NCBI GenBank assembly: GCA_020719775.1
Contig: DYPS01000021.1
Coordinates: 1-36,121 of the forward strand
DNA from: Desulfosporosinus sp.
Lineage (GTDB): Bacteria > Campylobacterota > Campylobacteria > Campylobacterales > Arcobacteraceae
Direction: 5' to 3'
Length of the DNA stretch: 36,121 bases
Within the stretch, counting starts at the first letter, position 1, and each line of letters starts with the position of its first letter. The translations under genes were made by a program, and so were the position numbers. Under the pieces are notes generated by a model that saw only the letters and a program-made list of their open reading frames with translations, was not told the DNA's origin and searched no databases. This document shows, piece by piece, positions 25,880 through 34,309 of the stretch.

Positions 25880-26890
25880 TCAGATAATCTTTCTAAAAAC
25901 TGCAACTTTAAATCTATCTCCCATTCCAACTGGCTCAAGGAGAGTTTTTACTTTATTTGCTTCTCGAAGATAAGTTTTTTCATCTGCATTTTTATAAAAT
26001 ATCTCTAGTAAATCAATGATTCCAAATCGCACAAGCCCTTTTAGTTGTGTCTCATAGATAATATTTTCTACCCCAGCATCTTTAAAACATTCAATCAAAA
26101 ATGAAAAATTGACATCAAAAGTGATATCCGATTTTTTATAGAGCTCGTTTAAATCAAGATTTTCTTCAAAAAGGGGGAAAACCTTATGTTTACTATAAAT
26201 TCTACAAGAAAAATCATTTCGTGGGAAATGATCACCGTAATCAAAAGTAATAAATTCAAACTTCTTAATTTGTTGTGCTAAGGTTTGAGCAAATGGTATG
26301 AACGAAAGAGGAAGCTCCCCTTTAGTAATTGTGTGTTTTTGACAAAGTTTTTGTATCTCTTCATCTTCGCATTTTTGAAAAGTTATCGTATGGTTTTCAA
26401 CAAATCCTTGTTCTAAAACACATTCATTAGTAAAAATCAGCTCACAAGGGAAAGCATCAAAAATTTCATTAGCTACAATAATTGCACTTTCTAAGTTAAC
26501 CTCATCGAGAGATTTATAATGTTGAAATTTGATATGGTTTCCAAAAGATTGTTCAAGATACTCTTTTTGTTTCCCCCTTAAATTTTCATACCGCTCAACT
26601 ATTACAAAAGTCAGTGTTTGAAGCAGCTCTGGTTTTAGAGTATAGATAAACTGTATAATATCCGCCATCAAATAACCATGGTGTGCCCCAATCTCTACAA
26701 TAGTAGTGTTTGTTGGGACAAATCCACTTTCAATTGTTTCAATTATCCTTTTTGCGATGCTTCCACCAAAAAGCTGGCTAGCACTTACTGCTGTAAAAAA
26801 ATCACCCTCTTTCCCTATCGTTTTGTAGCTAGAATAATATCCATCATCTCCATACAACCACTCATCAAAATACTCACTAAATGGTTGCAT
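25880..26890 (-). CDS. MidA/NDUFAF7-like SAM-dependent methyltransferase
   Basis: 336-residue protein of the DUF185/COG1565 family. The eukaryotic relative NDUFAF7 methylates an arginine of a complex I subunit; bacterial targets are unproven. Typical features are SEYFDEWLYGDDGYYSS at the start (family: LY....GYY), GDFFTAVSASQLFGGSIA, the SAM loop VEIGAHHGYLMADI (about 64-77), NEIFDAFPCELI and FDYGDHF. The length is a little under the usual 350-390. The ATG overlaps the end of the TolC-like gene by 14 bases, so it is read with argD and tolC. No complex I genes lie in this window. Confidence 0.85.
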   Translation of the reverse strand: MQPFSEYFDEWLYGDDGYYSSYKTIGKEGDFFTAVSASQLFGGSIAKRIIETIESGFVPTNTTIVEIGAHHGYLMADIIQFIYTLKPELLQTLTFVIVERYENLRGKQKEYLEQSFGNHIKFQHYKSLDEVNLESAIIVANEIFDAFPCELIFTNECVLEQGFVENHTITFQKCEDEEIQKLCQKHTITKGELPLSFIPFAQTLAQQIKKFEFITFDYGDHFPRNDFSCRIYSKHKVFPLFEENLDLNELYKKSDITFDVNFSFLIECFKDAGVENIIYETQLKGLVRFGIIDLLEIFYKNADEKTYLREANKVKTLLEPVGMGDRFKVAVFRKII

Positions 26891-28061
26891 TCTCTATTTT
26901 TCCATAAATTTCTAGGAGTTCTAATTGCTTATCTATCTCAAAAATTTTCATATTCAAAAGTTCACTATCTCTTGAATTTTGTATCACTTGAACATCATCT
27001 CTAGTTTTAATCCCAACACTTGCCAACTCTATATTTTGGGCTAGAAGATCATTATAGACAACAATATTTTCTTTTGTAAGGGTAAGCTTAGAGTCAAGCA
27101 TAGTAATTTTTAACTCTTGTGTTTTAAAGAAATTAGCCTCTTTCGTTTTTAAAATTTCTAAATCTTGTTTTGATTTAAGATAATCAACTTTAGCTGAACC
27201 TGTTTTTGCATAATAGTTATAATCAAGTGGAATAACAACTTTTACACCATAAACAGAACCAGTCGTATCTTTTGGGTGTGCACTAGATATACTTGTATGG
27301 TCATAAGTATAAGAACCATTTGCTACGATTGATGGACGATAATTTGATATCGTTGTTTCTTCAAGATTTTTTTTGCTTTCTATATCAATTTGTGTTTTTA
27401 AAATTTCAAGATGTTTTTCTTTAAAATCTTTACTATTAACTTTTGTTAAAACTGGCAACTCCACTTTGTACGGATCAAAAGTTGAAATATTTTTAAAACT
27501 ATTAATAAGATTTATCTTAGTAAAGTCGAGCTCAAGAAGAGTAGCATCAATACTATTTTTTGTTAAAATAGCATTATTTAAAAAAGATATATCAAGCAAT
27601 CCATTTGTCACACTCTCTTTTTTGATTCGTAAATCTATCTTTGCATTTTCTAAAGCCAGTTTTGTTTTTGCCATTTGCAGATCTGTTTTTTTGATAGTGT
27701 AAGCAAGATTATATGCAGATTTTATAAGAACTTTTTTTTGCATCTCAATAGATATAGTGCTTGAAGATTTGATATTTTCAGCATATTTCATCGTACTTTC
27801 TATCCCACCACTTTTAAAAATTGGTTGGCTTATAGATATTGTTGAAGTTAAACTATCCCCCGGCTCAGAACCATTTTGATAAGAACCTGTATATGTTATA
27901 GGATTTAACCATTGGTATTTTGTAGCTTCACTATCTTGGACAGCTTTTTCTTTTTGAAGCTCCAAAGAGCTTCTTTGAGCATCTGATAAAATCTCAGACG
28001 CAAACAATGTTGTCCCTAGTAATAAAAAGGCACTTGCATATTTAGATATTTTTAATTGCAT
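26877..28061 (-). CDS. TolC-like outer-membrane efflux protein
   Basis: Outer-membrane factor of the TolC/OEP family. A signal peptide with K at 4 and 7 and a hydrophobic core ends near LFASE (residue 21-23). Long amphipathic coiled-coil stretches follow, and TITYTGSYQNGS-like strands alternate with helices in two repeats, as in TolC barrels. At 394 residues it is shorter than E. coli TolC mature protein (about 470). No membrane fusion or RND/ABC pump gene is adjacent, so its partner is unknown. It overlaps argD by 20 bases and the MidA-like gene by 14. Confidence 0.78.
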   Translation of the reverse strand: MQLKISKYASAFLLLGTTLFASEILSDAQRSSLELQKEKAVQDSEATKYQWLNPITYTGSYQNGSEPGDSLTSTISISQPIFKSGGIESTMKYAENIKSSSTISIEMQKKVLIKSAYNLAYTIKKTDLQMAKTKLALENAKIDLRIKKESVTNGLLDISFLNNAILTKNSIDATLLELDFTKINLINSFKNISTFDPYKVELPVLTKVNSKDFKEKHLEILKTQIDIESKKNLEETTISNYRPSIVANGSYTYDHTSISSAHPKDTTGSVYGVKVVIPLDYNYYAKTGSAKVDYLKSKQDLEILKTKEANFFKTQELKITMLDSKLTLTKENIVVYNDLLAQNIELASVGIKTRDDVQVIQNSRDSELLNMKIFEIDKQLELLEIYGKIENATI

Positions 28062-29226
28062 TTTCTAACCTTTCAAATCCTAGATTTATCTCTTTTTTTG
28101 TAATAGTAAGTGGTGGTAAAAATCGCAAAGTGCTTCTTCCACTTTTAAGCACCAACACACCCTCTTTGAATCCATTAGCGACGATTTTTCCTAAAGTCTC
28201 ATCATCAACGATTTTAATCCCTCTCATTAGCCCGATGCCTGTTGTAAATTCCATTTTATCTTTGTATTTTTTAGCAAGAGATTTTAGTTTTTTATCAAAA
28301 TAAACTATCGTTTTATCTAAATTTCCGTCTTTTTTAGTTTTTTCTAAAATATCCAAAACGGTAAGTGCTGCCCTTGTTACAAGATAATTTCCGCCAAAAG
28401 TACTCCCATGATCTCCAGCTGTTAAAAGTTCTTTATGTTTTGTAAGAATTGCCCCTATTGGAACTCCACCACCTAAGCCTTTTGCTAAAGTAACAATATC
28501 TGGCTCGATGTTGTACAGTTTTGAAGTTAAGAACTCCCCGCTTCTAAATACACCTGTTTGCACCTCATCAACAATAAGTAAAATGTCTTTTTCTTGAAGA
28601 TATTTAGCTAATTCTTCTATCTCCTCTTTTTTAAATGGACTCACTCCACCCTCACCTTGGATAAGTTCAAGCATAACAGCAACAGTTTCATTATCGATAG
28701 TTTCATAGATATCTTTGATAGTTGGGACAAAAATAAATCCATCAGGATATGGTGCAAAAAAATCACTATGAAATTTTGCTTGTCCAGTTGCTTTTACTGT
28801 TGATATTGTTCTTCCATGAAAAGAGTGTTCGAGGGTGATAATTTTGTATCTTTTTGTTTCACCTTTGCTTCTTCCATATTTTCTAGCTATCTTAATAGCC
28901 CCCTCATTTGCTTCAGCTCCACTATTTGAAAAAAATACCCCAACATCATATCCAGTAAGCTCGTTTATTTTTTGAGCCAAAAGTGCTTGAGGTTCTATCA
29001 CAAAAAGGTTAGAGATATGGGTAATATTTTTTACTTGCTTATAGATTGCATCTGCAACTTTTTTATTTCCATGACCCACAGCAACGACACCAATACCACT
29101 TGTGAAATCTATATAATCTTTTTTATTCTCATCGAAGAGAGTTCCATTTTTCCCTTTTGTAAAGTTAACATAATTTCTAGCATAAGTTTGTAGCACATAA
29201 TTTTTATCAATATTTTCTAAATTCAT
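28042..29226 (-). CDS. argD: Acetylornithine aminotransferase
   Basis: PLP aminotransferase of arginine synthesis converting N-acetylglutamate semialdehyde to N-acetylornithine; often also serves succinyl-diaminopimelate in lysine synthesis. Seen: FTSGIGVVAVGHG (41-53), FFSNSGAEANEGAIKIAR (98-115), HSFHGRT (134-140), DEVQTG (220-225) and the PLP lysine K249 in TLAKGLGGGVPIGA. An in-frame GTG at 29244 exists, but AAGGAT precedes the ATG at 29226 by nine bases, and MNLENIDKNYVLQTYAR is the family opening. It is divergent from recJ. Confidence 0.93.
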   Translation of the reverse strand: MNLENIDKNYVLQTYARNYVNFTKGKNGTLFDENKKDYIDFTSGIGVVAVGHGNKKVADAIYKQVKNITHISNLFVIEPQALLAQKINELTGYDVGVFFSNSGAEANEGAIKIARKYGRSKGETKRYKIITLEHSFHGRTISTVKATGQAKFHSDFFAPYPDGFIFVPTIKDIYETIDNETVAVMLELIQGEGGVSPFKKEEIEELAKYLQEKDILLIVDEVQTGVFRSGEFLTSKLYNIEPDIVTLAKGLGGGVPIGAILTKHKELLTAGDHGSTFGGNYLVTRAALTVLDILEKTKKDGNLDKTIVYFDKKLKSLAKKYKDKMEFTTGIGLMRGIKIVDDETLGKIVANGFKEGVLVLKSGRSTLRFLPPLTITKKEINLGFERLENAIKNI

Positions 29227-29296
29227 AGGAGTTTTATCCTTCACGGTAGTTTTTTAAAATAGGTTGGATTATATCCATATTTTTATAAGAATTGAG

Positions 29297-29302
29297 TATA
29301 AT
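29297..29302 (+). promoter_or_regulatory. -10 box adjoining recJ start
   Basis: Exact TATAAT ending six bases before the recJ ATG at 29308. Transcription would begin at or next to the start codon, giving a leaderless message. No ribosome site is visible upstream. Confidence 0.45.
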
Positions 29303-29307
29303 TTTTT

Positions 29308-30882
29308 ATGAAAAAAGTTACATTAAATGATATAAAAGAGTTATTAGAAAGTCGTATTTCAAAAGATGAAATAACATCTTTAAAAAATTTACCATCACCT
29401 ATTCACTTTAAAGATATAGAAAAAGCGACAAAAAGAATTTGCCAAGCAATCAAGGAAGACGAGACTATCAATATTGTTGGAGATTATGATGCAGATGGTG
29501 TGATTTCAACTGCTATTATGGTTGAATTTTTTACAAAAGCTATTGGTATAGAGGTAAACTACATTATCCCAAATCGATTTACTCACGGATATGGTATAAG
29601 TGCGAAAATATTAGATGAGATCTATGAAGGGATTATCATCACGGTTGACAACGGAATCAGTGCTGTTGAGGCTGCGGAAATTTGCAAACAAAGAGAACTT
29701 GATCTTATTATCACAGATCATCACACCGTAGGAGACACTATCCCAGATGCTTATGCGATAGTCAATCCAAAACAAAATGATTGTGAATTTCCATTTAGTG
29801 ATATTTGTGGTGCAAATGTAGCTTGGTATCTATGTGCAAGTATCAAAAAAGAGCTGAATTTACAATTCAATCTTATGGAGTTTTTTGATCTGCTTACAAT
29901 TGCTATTGTTGCTGATGTGATGCCTATGAAATCACTCAATAAAACTATAGTAAAAAGGGGTTTGCAAGAGTTATCAAATTCTAAAAGACCAGCATTTATT
30001 GCAATAAAAGAAAAATTTGGACTTAAAAATATTAATGAAGAGGATATTGGATTTAAGATAGCTCCGCTTATAAATTGTGCGGGACGGATGGAAGATGCAA
30101 CTATTGCTTTAGAATTTTTACTTTCTTTTGATGAATATGAGGCAAATGAGCAGTTAGCGTATCTTATAGAACTCAATGAAAATAGAAAAAAAGAGCAACT
30201 TGCTATTTTTGAAGAAGCAAAAACCAAAGTGGATGCTAGTGCTAATGTAGTTGTTGTCTGCGGAGATGATTGGAATGAAGGCATTATAGGTATCGTTGCA
30301 GCTAAATTATGCGAAAAATACAAAAAACCTAGTTTTGTTTTTAGACGAAATGGACTTTCTATAAAAGGAAGTGGAAGAGGCAATGGCGAAATAAATCTTT
30401 ATTCCCTTTTAAATAAAGTTTCACATCTACTTACTGGTTTTGGTGGACATAAAGGAGCTGCTGGACTTTCACTTAAAATGGCAAACTTTGAAAAGTTTCA
30501 AGAAGCAATAAATCAAGCCTATCATAGTATTCCAAAAGAGTATAATTTTATAGAGAATAATTTTTTATGTGATATAGACTTTAGCCTGATTGGTCATGAA
30601 CTTTTTGAGCTCATCAATAGTTTTAGACCTTTTGGGCTTGAAAATACTTTGCCAATTTTTAAATTTTCAAATCTAAAAGTACAAGAAATTAAAATTATCG
30701 GTAAAAATAAAGAGTACAAGAAACTCATTTTATCTGATCAAAACAGCACCATTGAAGTACTTGTTTTTGTAGATATTAATGAGATTTACGAAGGTGATAC
30801 AATCAATATTTTAGCAACTATTGATAAAAATGAATTCCGTAGCGAAATCACCTATAATTTACTTTTAAAAGAGATTGTATAA
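29308..30882 (+). CDS. recJ: Single-strand DNA exonuclease RecJ
   Basis: 5'-3' exonuclease on single-stranded DNA for recombination and mismatch repair. DHH motifs: VGDYDADGV (57-65) with the metal aspartates, VDNG near 113-116, TDHHTV (136-141) and DVMPM near 209-213. The DHHA1 part shows SGRGNGEINLY and GFGGHKGAAGLSL, and an OB-like C-terminal region follows. A length of 524 is slightly under E. coli RecJ (577). Only TATAAT and no ribosome site precede the ATG. It converges on rpsU with a shared terminator. Confidence 0.93.
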   Translation: MKKVTLNDIKELLESRISKDEITSLKNLPSPIHFKDIEKATKRICQAIKEDETINIVGDYDADGVISTAIMVEFFTKAIGIEVNYIIPNRFTHGYGISAKILDEIYEGIIITVDNGISAVEAAEICKQRELDLIITDHHTVGDTIPDAYAIVNPKQNDCEFPFSDICGANVAWYLCASIKKELNLQFNLMEFFDLLTIAIVADVMPMKSLNKTIVKRGLQELSNSKRPAFIAIKEKFGLKNINEEDIGFKIAPLINCAGRMEDATIALEFLLSFDEYEANEQLAYLIELNENRKKEQLAIFEEAKTKVDASANVVVVCGDDWNEGIIGIVAAKLCEKYKKPSFVFRRNGLSIKGSGRGNGEINLYSLLNKVSHLLTGFGGHKGAAGLSLKMANFEKFQEAINQAYHSIPKEYNFIENNFLCDIDFSLIGHELFELINSFRPFGLENTLPIFKFSNLKVQEIKIIGKNKEYKKLILSDQNSTIEVLVFVDINEIYEGDTINILATIDKNEFRSEITYNLLLKEIV

Positions 30883-30896
30883 TTTCGCAAATAAAA

Positions 30897-30924
30897 AAAG
30901 CCCGTCGTTAAAACGACGGGCTTT
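30897..30924. terminator. Bidirectional terminator between recJ and rpsU
   Basis: AAAGCCCGTCGT (30897-30908) pairs perfectly with ACGACGGGCTTT (30913-30924) over a four-base loop. On the minus strand the stem is followed by a run of seven T, so it is a strong terminator for rpsU. In the plus direction it ends with GCTTTATAT, weaker, for recJ. Confidence 0.9.
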
Positions 30925-30948
30925 ATATAAATTATATTTATTAATTGA

Positions 30949-31161
30949 CTACAGTTTTGATTCGTATCTTCTCAACATATAAAGTTTTTTCATTTGTTTT
31001 TTTCTAGCATTGATTTTTTCTTTCTTTTTCTTTTCAGGATTAGATTCGAAATATCTTCTTGCTCTTGTTTCTGTAACGATTAAACTTCTATCACATTGTT
31101 TTTTAAATCTTCTATATGCTTCTTCAAAAGATTCTGTTTCTTTTACTTTAACACCAGGCAC
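30949..31161 (-). CDS. rpsU: 30S ribosomal protein S21
   Basis: Small basic ribosomal protein of 70 residues. It opens [21 protein letters not shown] and ends in the Lys/Arg-rich helix typical of S21. The start is GTG at 31161; an in-frame TGA at 31168-31170 rules out a longer form. GGGTGAT upstream is a plausible ribosome site. It is a lone gene with its own strong terminator, unlike the rpsU-dnaG-rpoD order of Gammaproteobacteria. Confidence 0.96.
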   Translation of the reverse strand: MPGVKVKETESFEEAYRRFKKQCDRSLIVTETRARRYFESNPEKKKKEKINARKKQMKKLYMLRRYESKL

Positions 31162-31231
31162 TGTACATCACCCACTTTCTTTTTAAATTAAGGTGGAATT
31201 TTAGTTAATTTAGCCTTAATATTCTCTTTTG

Positions 31232-31237
31232 TACAAT
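31232..31237 (+). promoter_or_regulatory. Probable -10 box of the moaC operon
   Basis: TACAAT preceded by TTG, 28 bases before the moaC start, in the 103-base divergent spacer with rpsU. Transcription would start inside the upstream in-frame codons, which supports the internal ATG at 31265 as the moaC start. Confidence 0.4.
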
Positions 31238-31264
31238 CAAAAAAAAATTTACAAGGAAAATACT

Positions 31265-31735
31265 ATGGATTTAACACACTTAGACGAACACGATCATCCT
31301 AAGATGGTAGATGTTTCAGTAAAAGAAAACACTACAAGAATAGCTATTGCAAGTGGTATCATTACTATGTCACAAGAGGCTTTTAGTAATGTAGCCAATA
31401 ACCAAAATAAAAAAGGTCCTGTACTTCAAACTGCCATTATTGCAGCTATTATGGGGACAAAAAAAACACCTGAACTTATCCCTATGTGTCATCCTCTACT
31501 TCTTAGTGGAATAAATTGTGATGTTGAACAACTTGATGCAACTTGTAGTTTTAAACTTACCGTTACCACAAAATTAAGTGGACAAACTGGTGTTGAGATG
31601 GAAGCACTTACGGGGGTTAGTATTGGACTATTGACAATTTATGACATGGTAAAGGCTATCGACAAAGGGATGATAATTAGTGATATACAACTTATCCACA
31701 AAAGTGGTGGAAAAAGTGGGGAATATAATAGATGA
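31265..31735 (+). CDS. moaC: Cyclic pyranopterin monophosphate synthase MoaC
   Basis: Second enzyme of molybdenum cofactor synthesis, which with MoaA makes cyclic pyranopterin monophosphate from GTP. Seen: [17 protein letters not shown] (about 11-27), [30 protein letters not shown], and [23 protein letters not shown]; the C-terminal KSGGKSGEY holds the catalytic lysine. The frame is open from 31229, but AAGGAAAA spaced before the ATG at 31265 and the family opening favour 156 residues. It overlaps the DUF493 gene by ATGA. Confidence 0.94.
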   Translation: MDLTHLDEHDHPKMVDVSVKENTTRIAIASGIITMSQEAFSNVANNQNKKGPVLQTAIIAAIMGTKKTPELIPMCHPLLLSGINCDVEQLDATCSFKLTVTTKLSGQTGVEMEALTGVSIGLLTIYDMVKAIDKGMIISDIQLIHKSGGKSGEYNR

Positions 31736-31995
31736 TAGATTTAAATAATCATAAATTAGAATTAATTTATCCATGTGAGTGGTGTTATAAAATAGTGATT
31801 CATGATGAGCATGATGGTCATCATATAGCAAAAGAAATTTTTCAAGAAAGACCACATAAAGTTATTCATTCAAAAGTAAGTAGTAAAGGAAAATACAAAA
31901 GCTTTAATATTGAGCTTTTAGTTCATAACGATGATGATAGAACACATTATCATAAAATTTTACATGAGCATAAAGATGTGAAGATGGTACTCTAA
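31732..31995 (+). CDS. DUF493 (YbeD-like) protein
   Basis: 87-residue ACT-like protein of the DUF493/YbeD family, implicated as a small regulatory protein. [12 protein letters not shown] near the start (family: P..Y.IKVI) and the spaced strand [18 protein letters not shown] fit the fold. The sequence is rich in His and Asp (HDEHDGHH). It overlaps moaC by four bases and the HIT gene by one (TAATG), so the three are translated together. Confidence 0.75.
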   Translation: MIDLNNHKLELIYPCEWCYKIVIHDEHDGHHIAKEIFQERPHKVIHSKVSSKGKYKSFNIELLVHNDDDRTHYHKILHEHKDVKMVL

Positions 31996-32372
31996 TGGAA
32001 AAGATTCTTTATCAAAATAAATTGTTAAGGGTTGAGATTGAACCATTCGAGATCCCTTGGTTGAAAATTTTCACAATTGAACCATATAAAGAATTTAGTC
32101 AATGTGATTATCCATTAAAATTAGAAATTTTAAAATTATTGGATTTTATTGAAAAAGAGATGATTGCTTATTTTAATCCAGATAAAATAAATATTGCTTC
32201 GTTTGGTAATTATCTCCCTCAAGTTCATTTTCATATCCAAGCACGATTTAAAAACGATAGTTTTTTTCCAGAACCAACTTGGGGAAAAATTATGAGGCAA
32301 AGTGACCTAAAACTCAATCTTGAAGAGTTCTATACTCAATTAAAATTCAAACTTGAAAGAGAAATATTTTAG
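31995..32372 (+). CDS. HIT-family hydrolase-like protein
   Basis: 125-residue histidine-triad family protein that likely binds or hydrolyses nucleotides. The motif is VHFHIQARF (77-85): two His of the triad are present and the last is Gln (HxHxQ), as in some HIT and GalT-like members. FFPEPTWG (90-97) is the strong family pattern following the triad. The final His-to-Gln change may alter activity. It is the last gene of the moaC operon. Ninety-two bases separate it from the PhoX-like gene. Confidence 0.75.
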   Translation: MEKILYQNKLLRVEIEPFEIPWLKIFTIEPYKEFSQCDYPLKLEILKLLDFIEKEMIAYFNPDKINIASFGNYLPQVHFHIQARFKNDSFFPEPTWGKIMRQSDLKLNLEEFYTQLKFKLEREIF

Positions 32373-32464
32373 CTCAATTAAAAAATATCAAAATCTATTT
32401 AGTAATCAGAATGCAACAAAATACCCATATACTACGGCACAAAATTTACTATTAGGGGATGAAA

Positions 32465-34309
32465 ATGAAGTATATTAGTTTAGTTACTGCTGGGTTATTA
32501 ACTATTGGTGCAACTTATTTAAGTGCAAACAAAATTGAATTTATAGGGATGGATGCTCCAAAAACTATAGATGAGATGACACAAGCATATTCGAATGCAA
32601 AAGTTAGAGTTCATTCTAGTGATAAAAAATTCAAAGAATATCCACTTTCGTACAATAAACTTTTTGGTGTAAAAGACCAAGTAGGAACAAATAAATTTCC
32701 AGCTGGAACATCATATGATTACAAAGGTAATCCAATTTTAGATCCATATGGAAAAGTTGTGATAGCTGAAACTCCAGATGCAAACTCTCTCCTTAAAGTT
32801 GATAATAAACTTTTCTTAGTTACTCATTATGAATATGATTGGATTTTAAGTAATGGAGCAGATATTGAAAAAGTAGATAATTGGTACAGTAGAATGCCTA
32901 TGTCTATGACTTTGACTTCAATTAATCAAAAAAAAGATGGAAAACTTGTAGCAAAAGATCAAAAACCAATCAATTTTTCAAATGTTGATGGTCTATGGAT
33001 CCCATGTTTTGGTTCACAAACTCCGTGGAATACACACTTAGGTGGAGAGGAAGATTATGATTTGTATTTTACAGCAGCTAGTGGTGATAAAAACTTCAAA
33101 AAAGCACAAAAAGGGCTAAAAGCACTTGATGAGAAATATTTTTTGAATGAAAAAAAATCAAATCCTTATCATTATGGTTTTATGGTCGAAGTGAAAGTAA
33201 AAGGTGATAGCAGTTATGATGTTGCTAAACACTATGCTATGGGTAGAGGAACTTGGGAAATGGCAAAAATTATGCCAGATAAAAGAACTGCATACTTTGG
33301 TGATGATGGGGCAAATGTAGGACTTTTTATGTTTGTAGCTGACAAAGAGAAGAATTTGGATAGTGGAACATTGTATGCTGCTAAATGGAACCAAACTTCA
33401 CCTAATGGAGACAAAAATGGAGGTACAGCAAATTTAACTTGGTATAAACTTGGTAATAGCGATAGCAAAACAATCAAAAAATATGCTGATACTTTAAAAT
33501 TTAGTGATATTTTTGACTCAGTTAGCAAAAAAGAGTATAACCCAGAACTACACAAAGATTATAAGCCAGTTATCGCTGGTCACTCTGAAATTGAATACCT
33601 AAAACTTAAAAGTGGTATGGAAACAGCAGCTGCATTTTTAGAAACTAGAAGATATGCAGCTTATGTTGGCGCTACAACAGAATGGAATAAAATGGAAGGT
33701 GTTGCTTCTAATACAAAAGACAAAAAGCTTTATATCGCAATGTCATATATAGATAAAGGGATGAGAGAAAATAGTGAGTTTAAAACTGACGATATCAAAA
33801 TAGCAAAAAATAACTGTGGTGGTACATACGAGCTTAATATGAAATCAAATCAAATGACAGTAGGTGGGGAAAAAATCAATAGTGATTTTGTAGCAGTTGA
33901 TATGTCAATACCATCTATCCTTTTAGGTGAAGAGATAGCACCAGATGCTGTTGGTAATACTTGCCATGTAGATAAAATTGCAAATACAGATAATGTATTT
34001 TTCTCAGACAAAATGAGAACACTATTCATAGGTGAAGATAGTGGAACACATGTAAATAACTTTGTATGGGCATACAATGTTGATACAAAAAAACTCTCAA
34101 GAATTTTATCTATGCCAGCTGGAGCTGAATCTACAGGGCTTCAAGTGGTAGATGATATAAATGGGCATGCATACATCATGAGCAATGCTCAACATGTTGG
34201 TGATTATACAAAAAATACAAAAGATGAATTAAAAAAAGAATTTGATAAAAAACTAGATAAATTCGACGCACCAATTGGATATATCCATGGTATTCCAGCT
34301 ATTAAATAA
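32465..34309 (+). CDS. Secreted PhoX-like (DUF839) protein
   Basis: 614-residue exported protein of the DUF839 family, beta-propeller proteins that include the Ca/Fe alkaline phosphatase PhoX. Seen: a Sec-type signal (1-21, cleavage after YLSA), TPWNTHLGGEED (186-197; PhoX has TPWGTWLTCEE), MPDKRTAYFGDDG, LYIAMS, NCGGTYEL, TDNVFFSDKMRTLFIGED and HVNNFVWAY. Two differences from PhoX: no twin-arginine signal, and Gly where the iron-ligand Cys is expected. Phosphatase activity is therefore unsure. AGGGG lies six bases before the ATG at 32465 but touches the ATG at 32459, so the later one is chosen. It overlaps the cytochrome gene by 23 bases. Confidence 0.78.
   Translation: MKYISLVTAGLLTIGATYLSANKIEFIGMDAPKTIDEMTQAYSNAKVRVHSSDKKFKEYPLSYNKLFGVKDQVGTNKFPAGTSYDYKGNPILDPYGKVVIAETPDANSLLKVDNKLFLVTHYEYDWILSNGADIEKVDNWYSRMPMSMTLTSINQKKDGKLVAKDQKPINFSNVDGLWIPCFGSQTPWNTHLGGEEDYDLYFTAASGDKNFKKAQKGLKALDEKYFLNEKKSNPYHYGFMVEVKVKGDSSYDVAKHYAMGRGTWEMAKIMPDKRTAYFGDDGANVGLFMFVADKEKNLDSGTLYAAKWNQTSPNGDKNGGTANLTWYKLGNSDSKTIKKYADTLKFSDIFDSVSKKEYNPELHKDYKPVIAGHSEIEYLKLKSGMETAAAFLETRRYAAYVGATTEWNKMEGVASNTKDKKLYIAMSYIDKGMRENSEFKTDDIKIAKNNCGGTYELNMKSNQMTVGGEKINSDFVAVDMSIPSILLGEEIAPDAVGNTCHVDKIANTDNVFFSDKMRTLFIGEDSGTHVNNFVWAYNVDTKKLSRILSMPAGAESTGLQVVDDINGHAYIMSNAQHVGDYTKNTKDELKKEFDKKLDKFDAPIGYIHGIPAIK

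Noticed and set aside
29751-30383. Minus-strand open frame of 210 codons over recJ
   Set aside because: Lies within the conserved DHH and DHHA1 coding region; Ser/Phe/Ile-rich translation typical of an antisense shadow.
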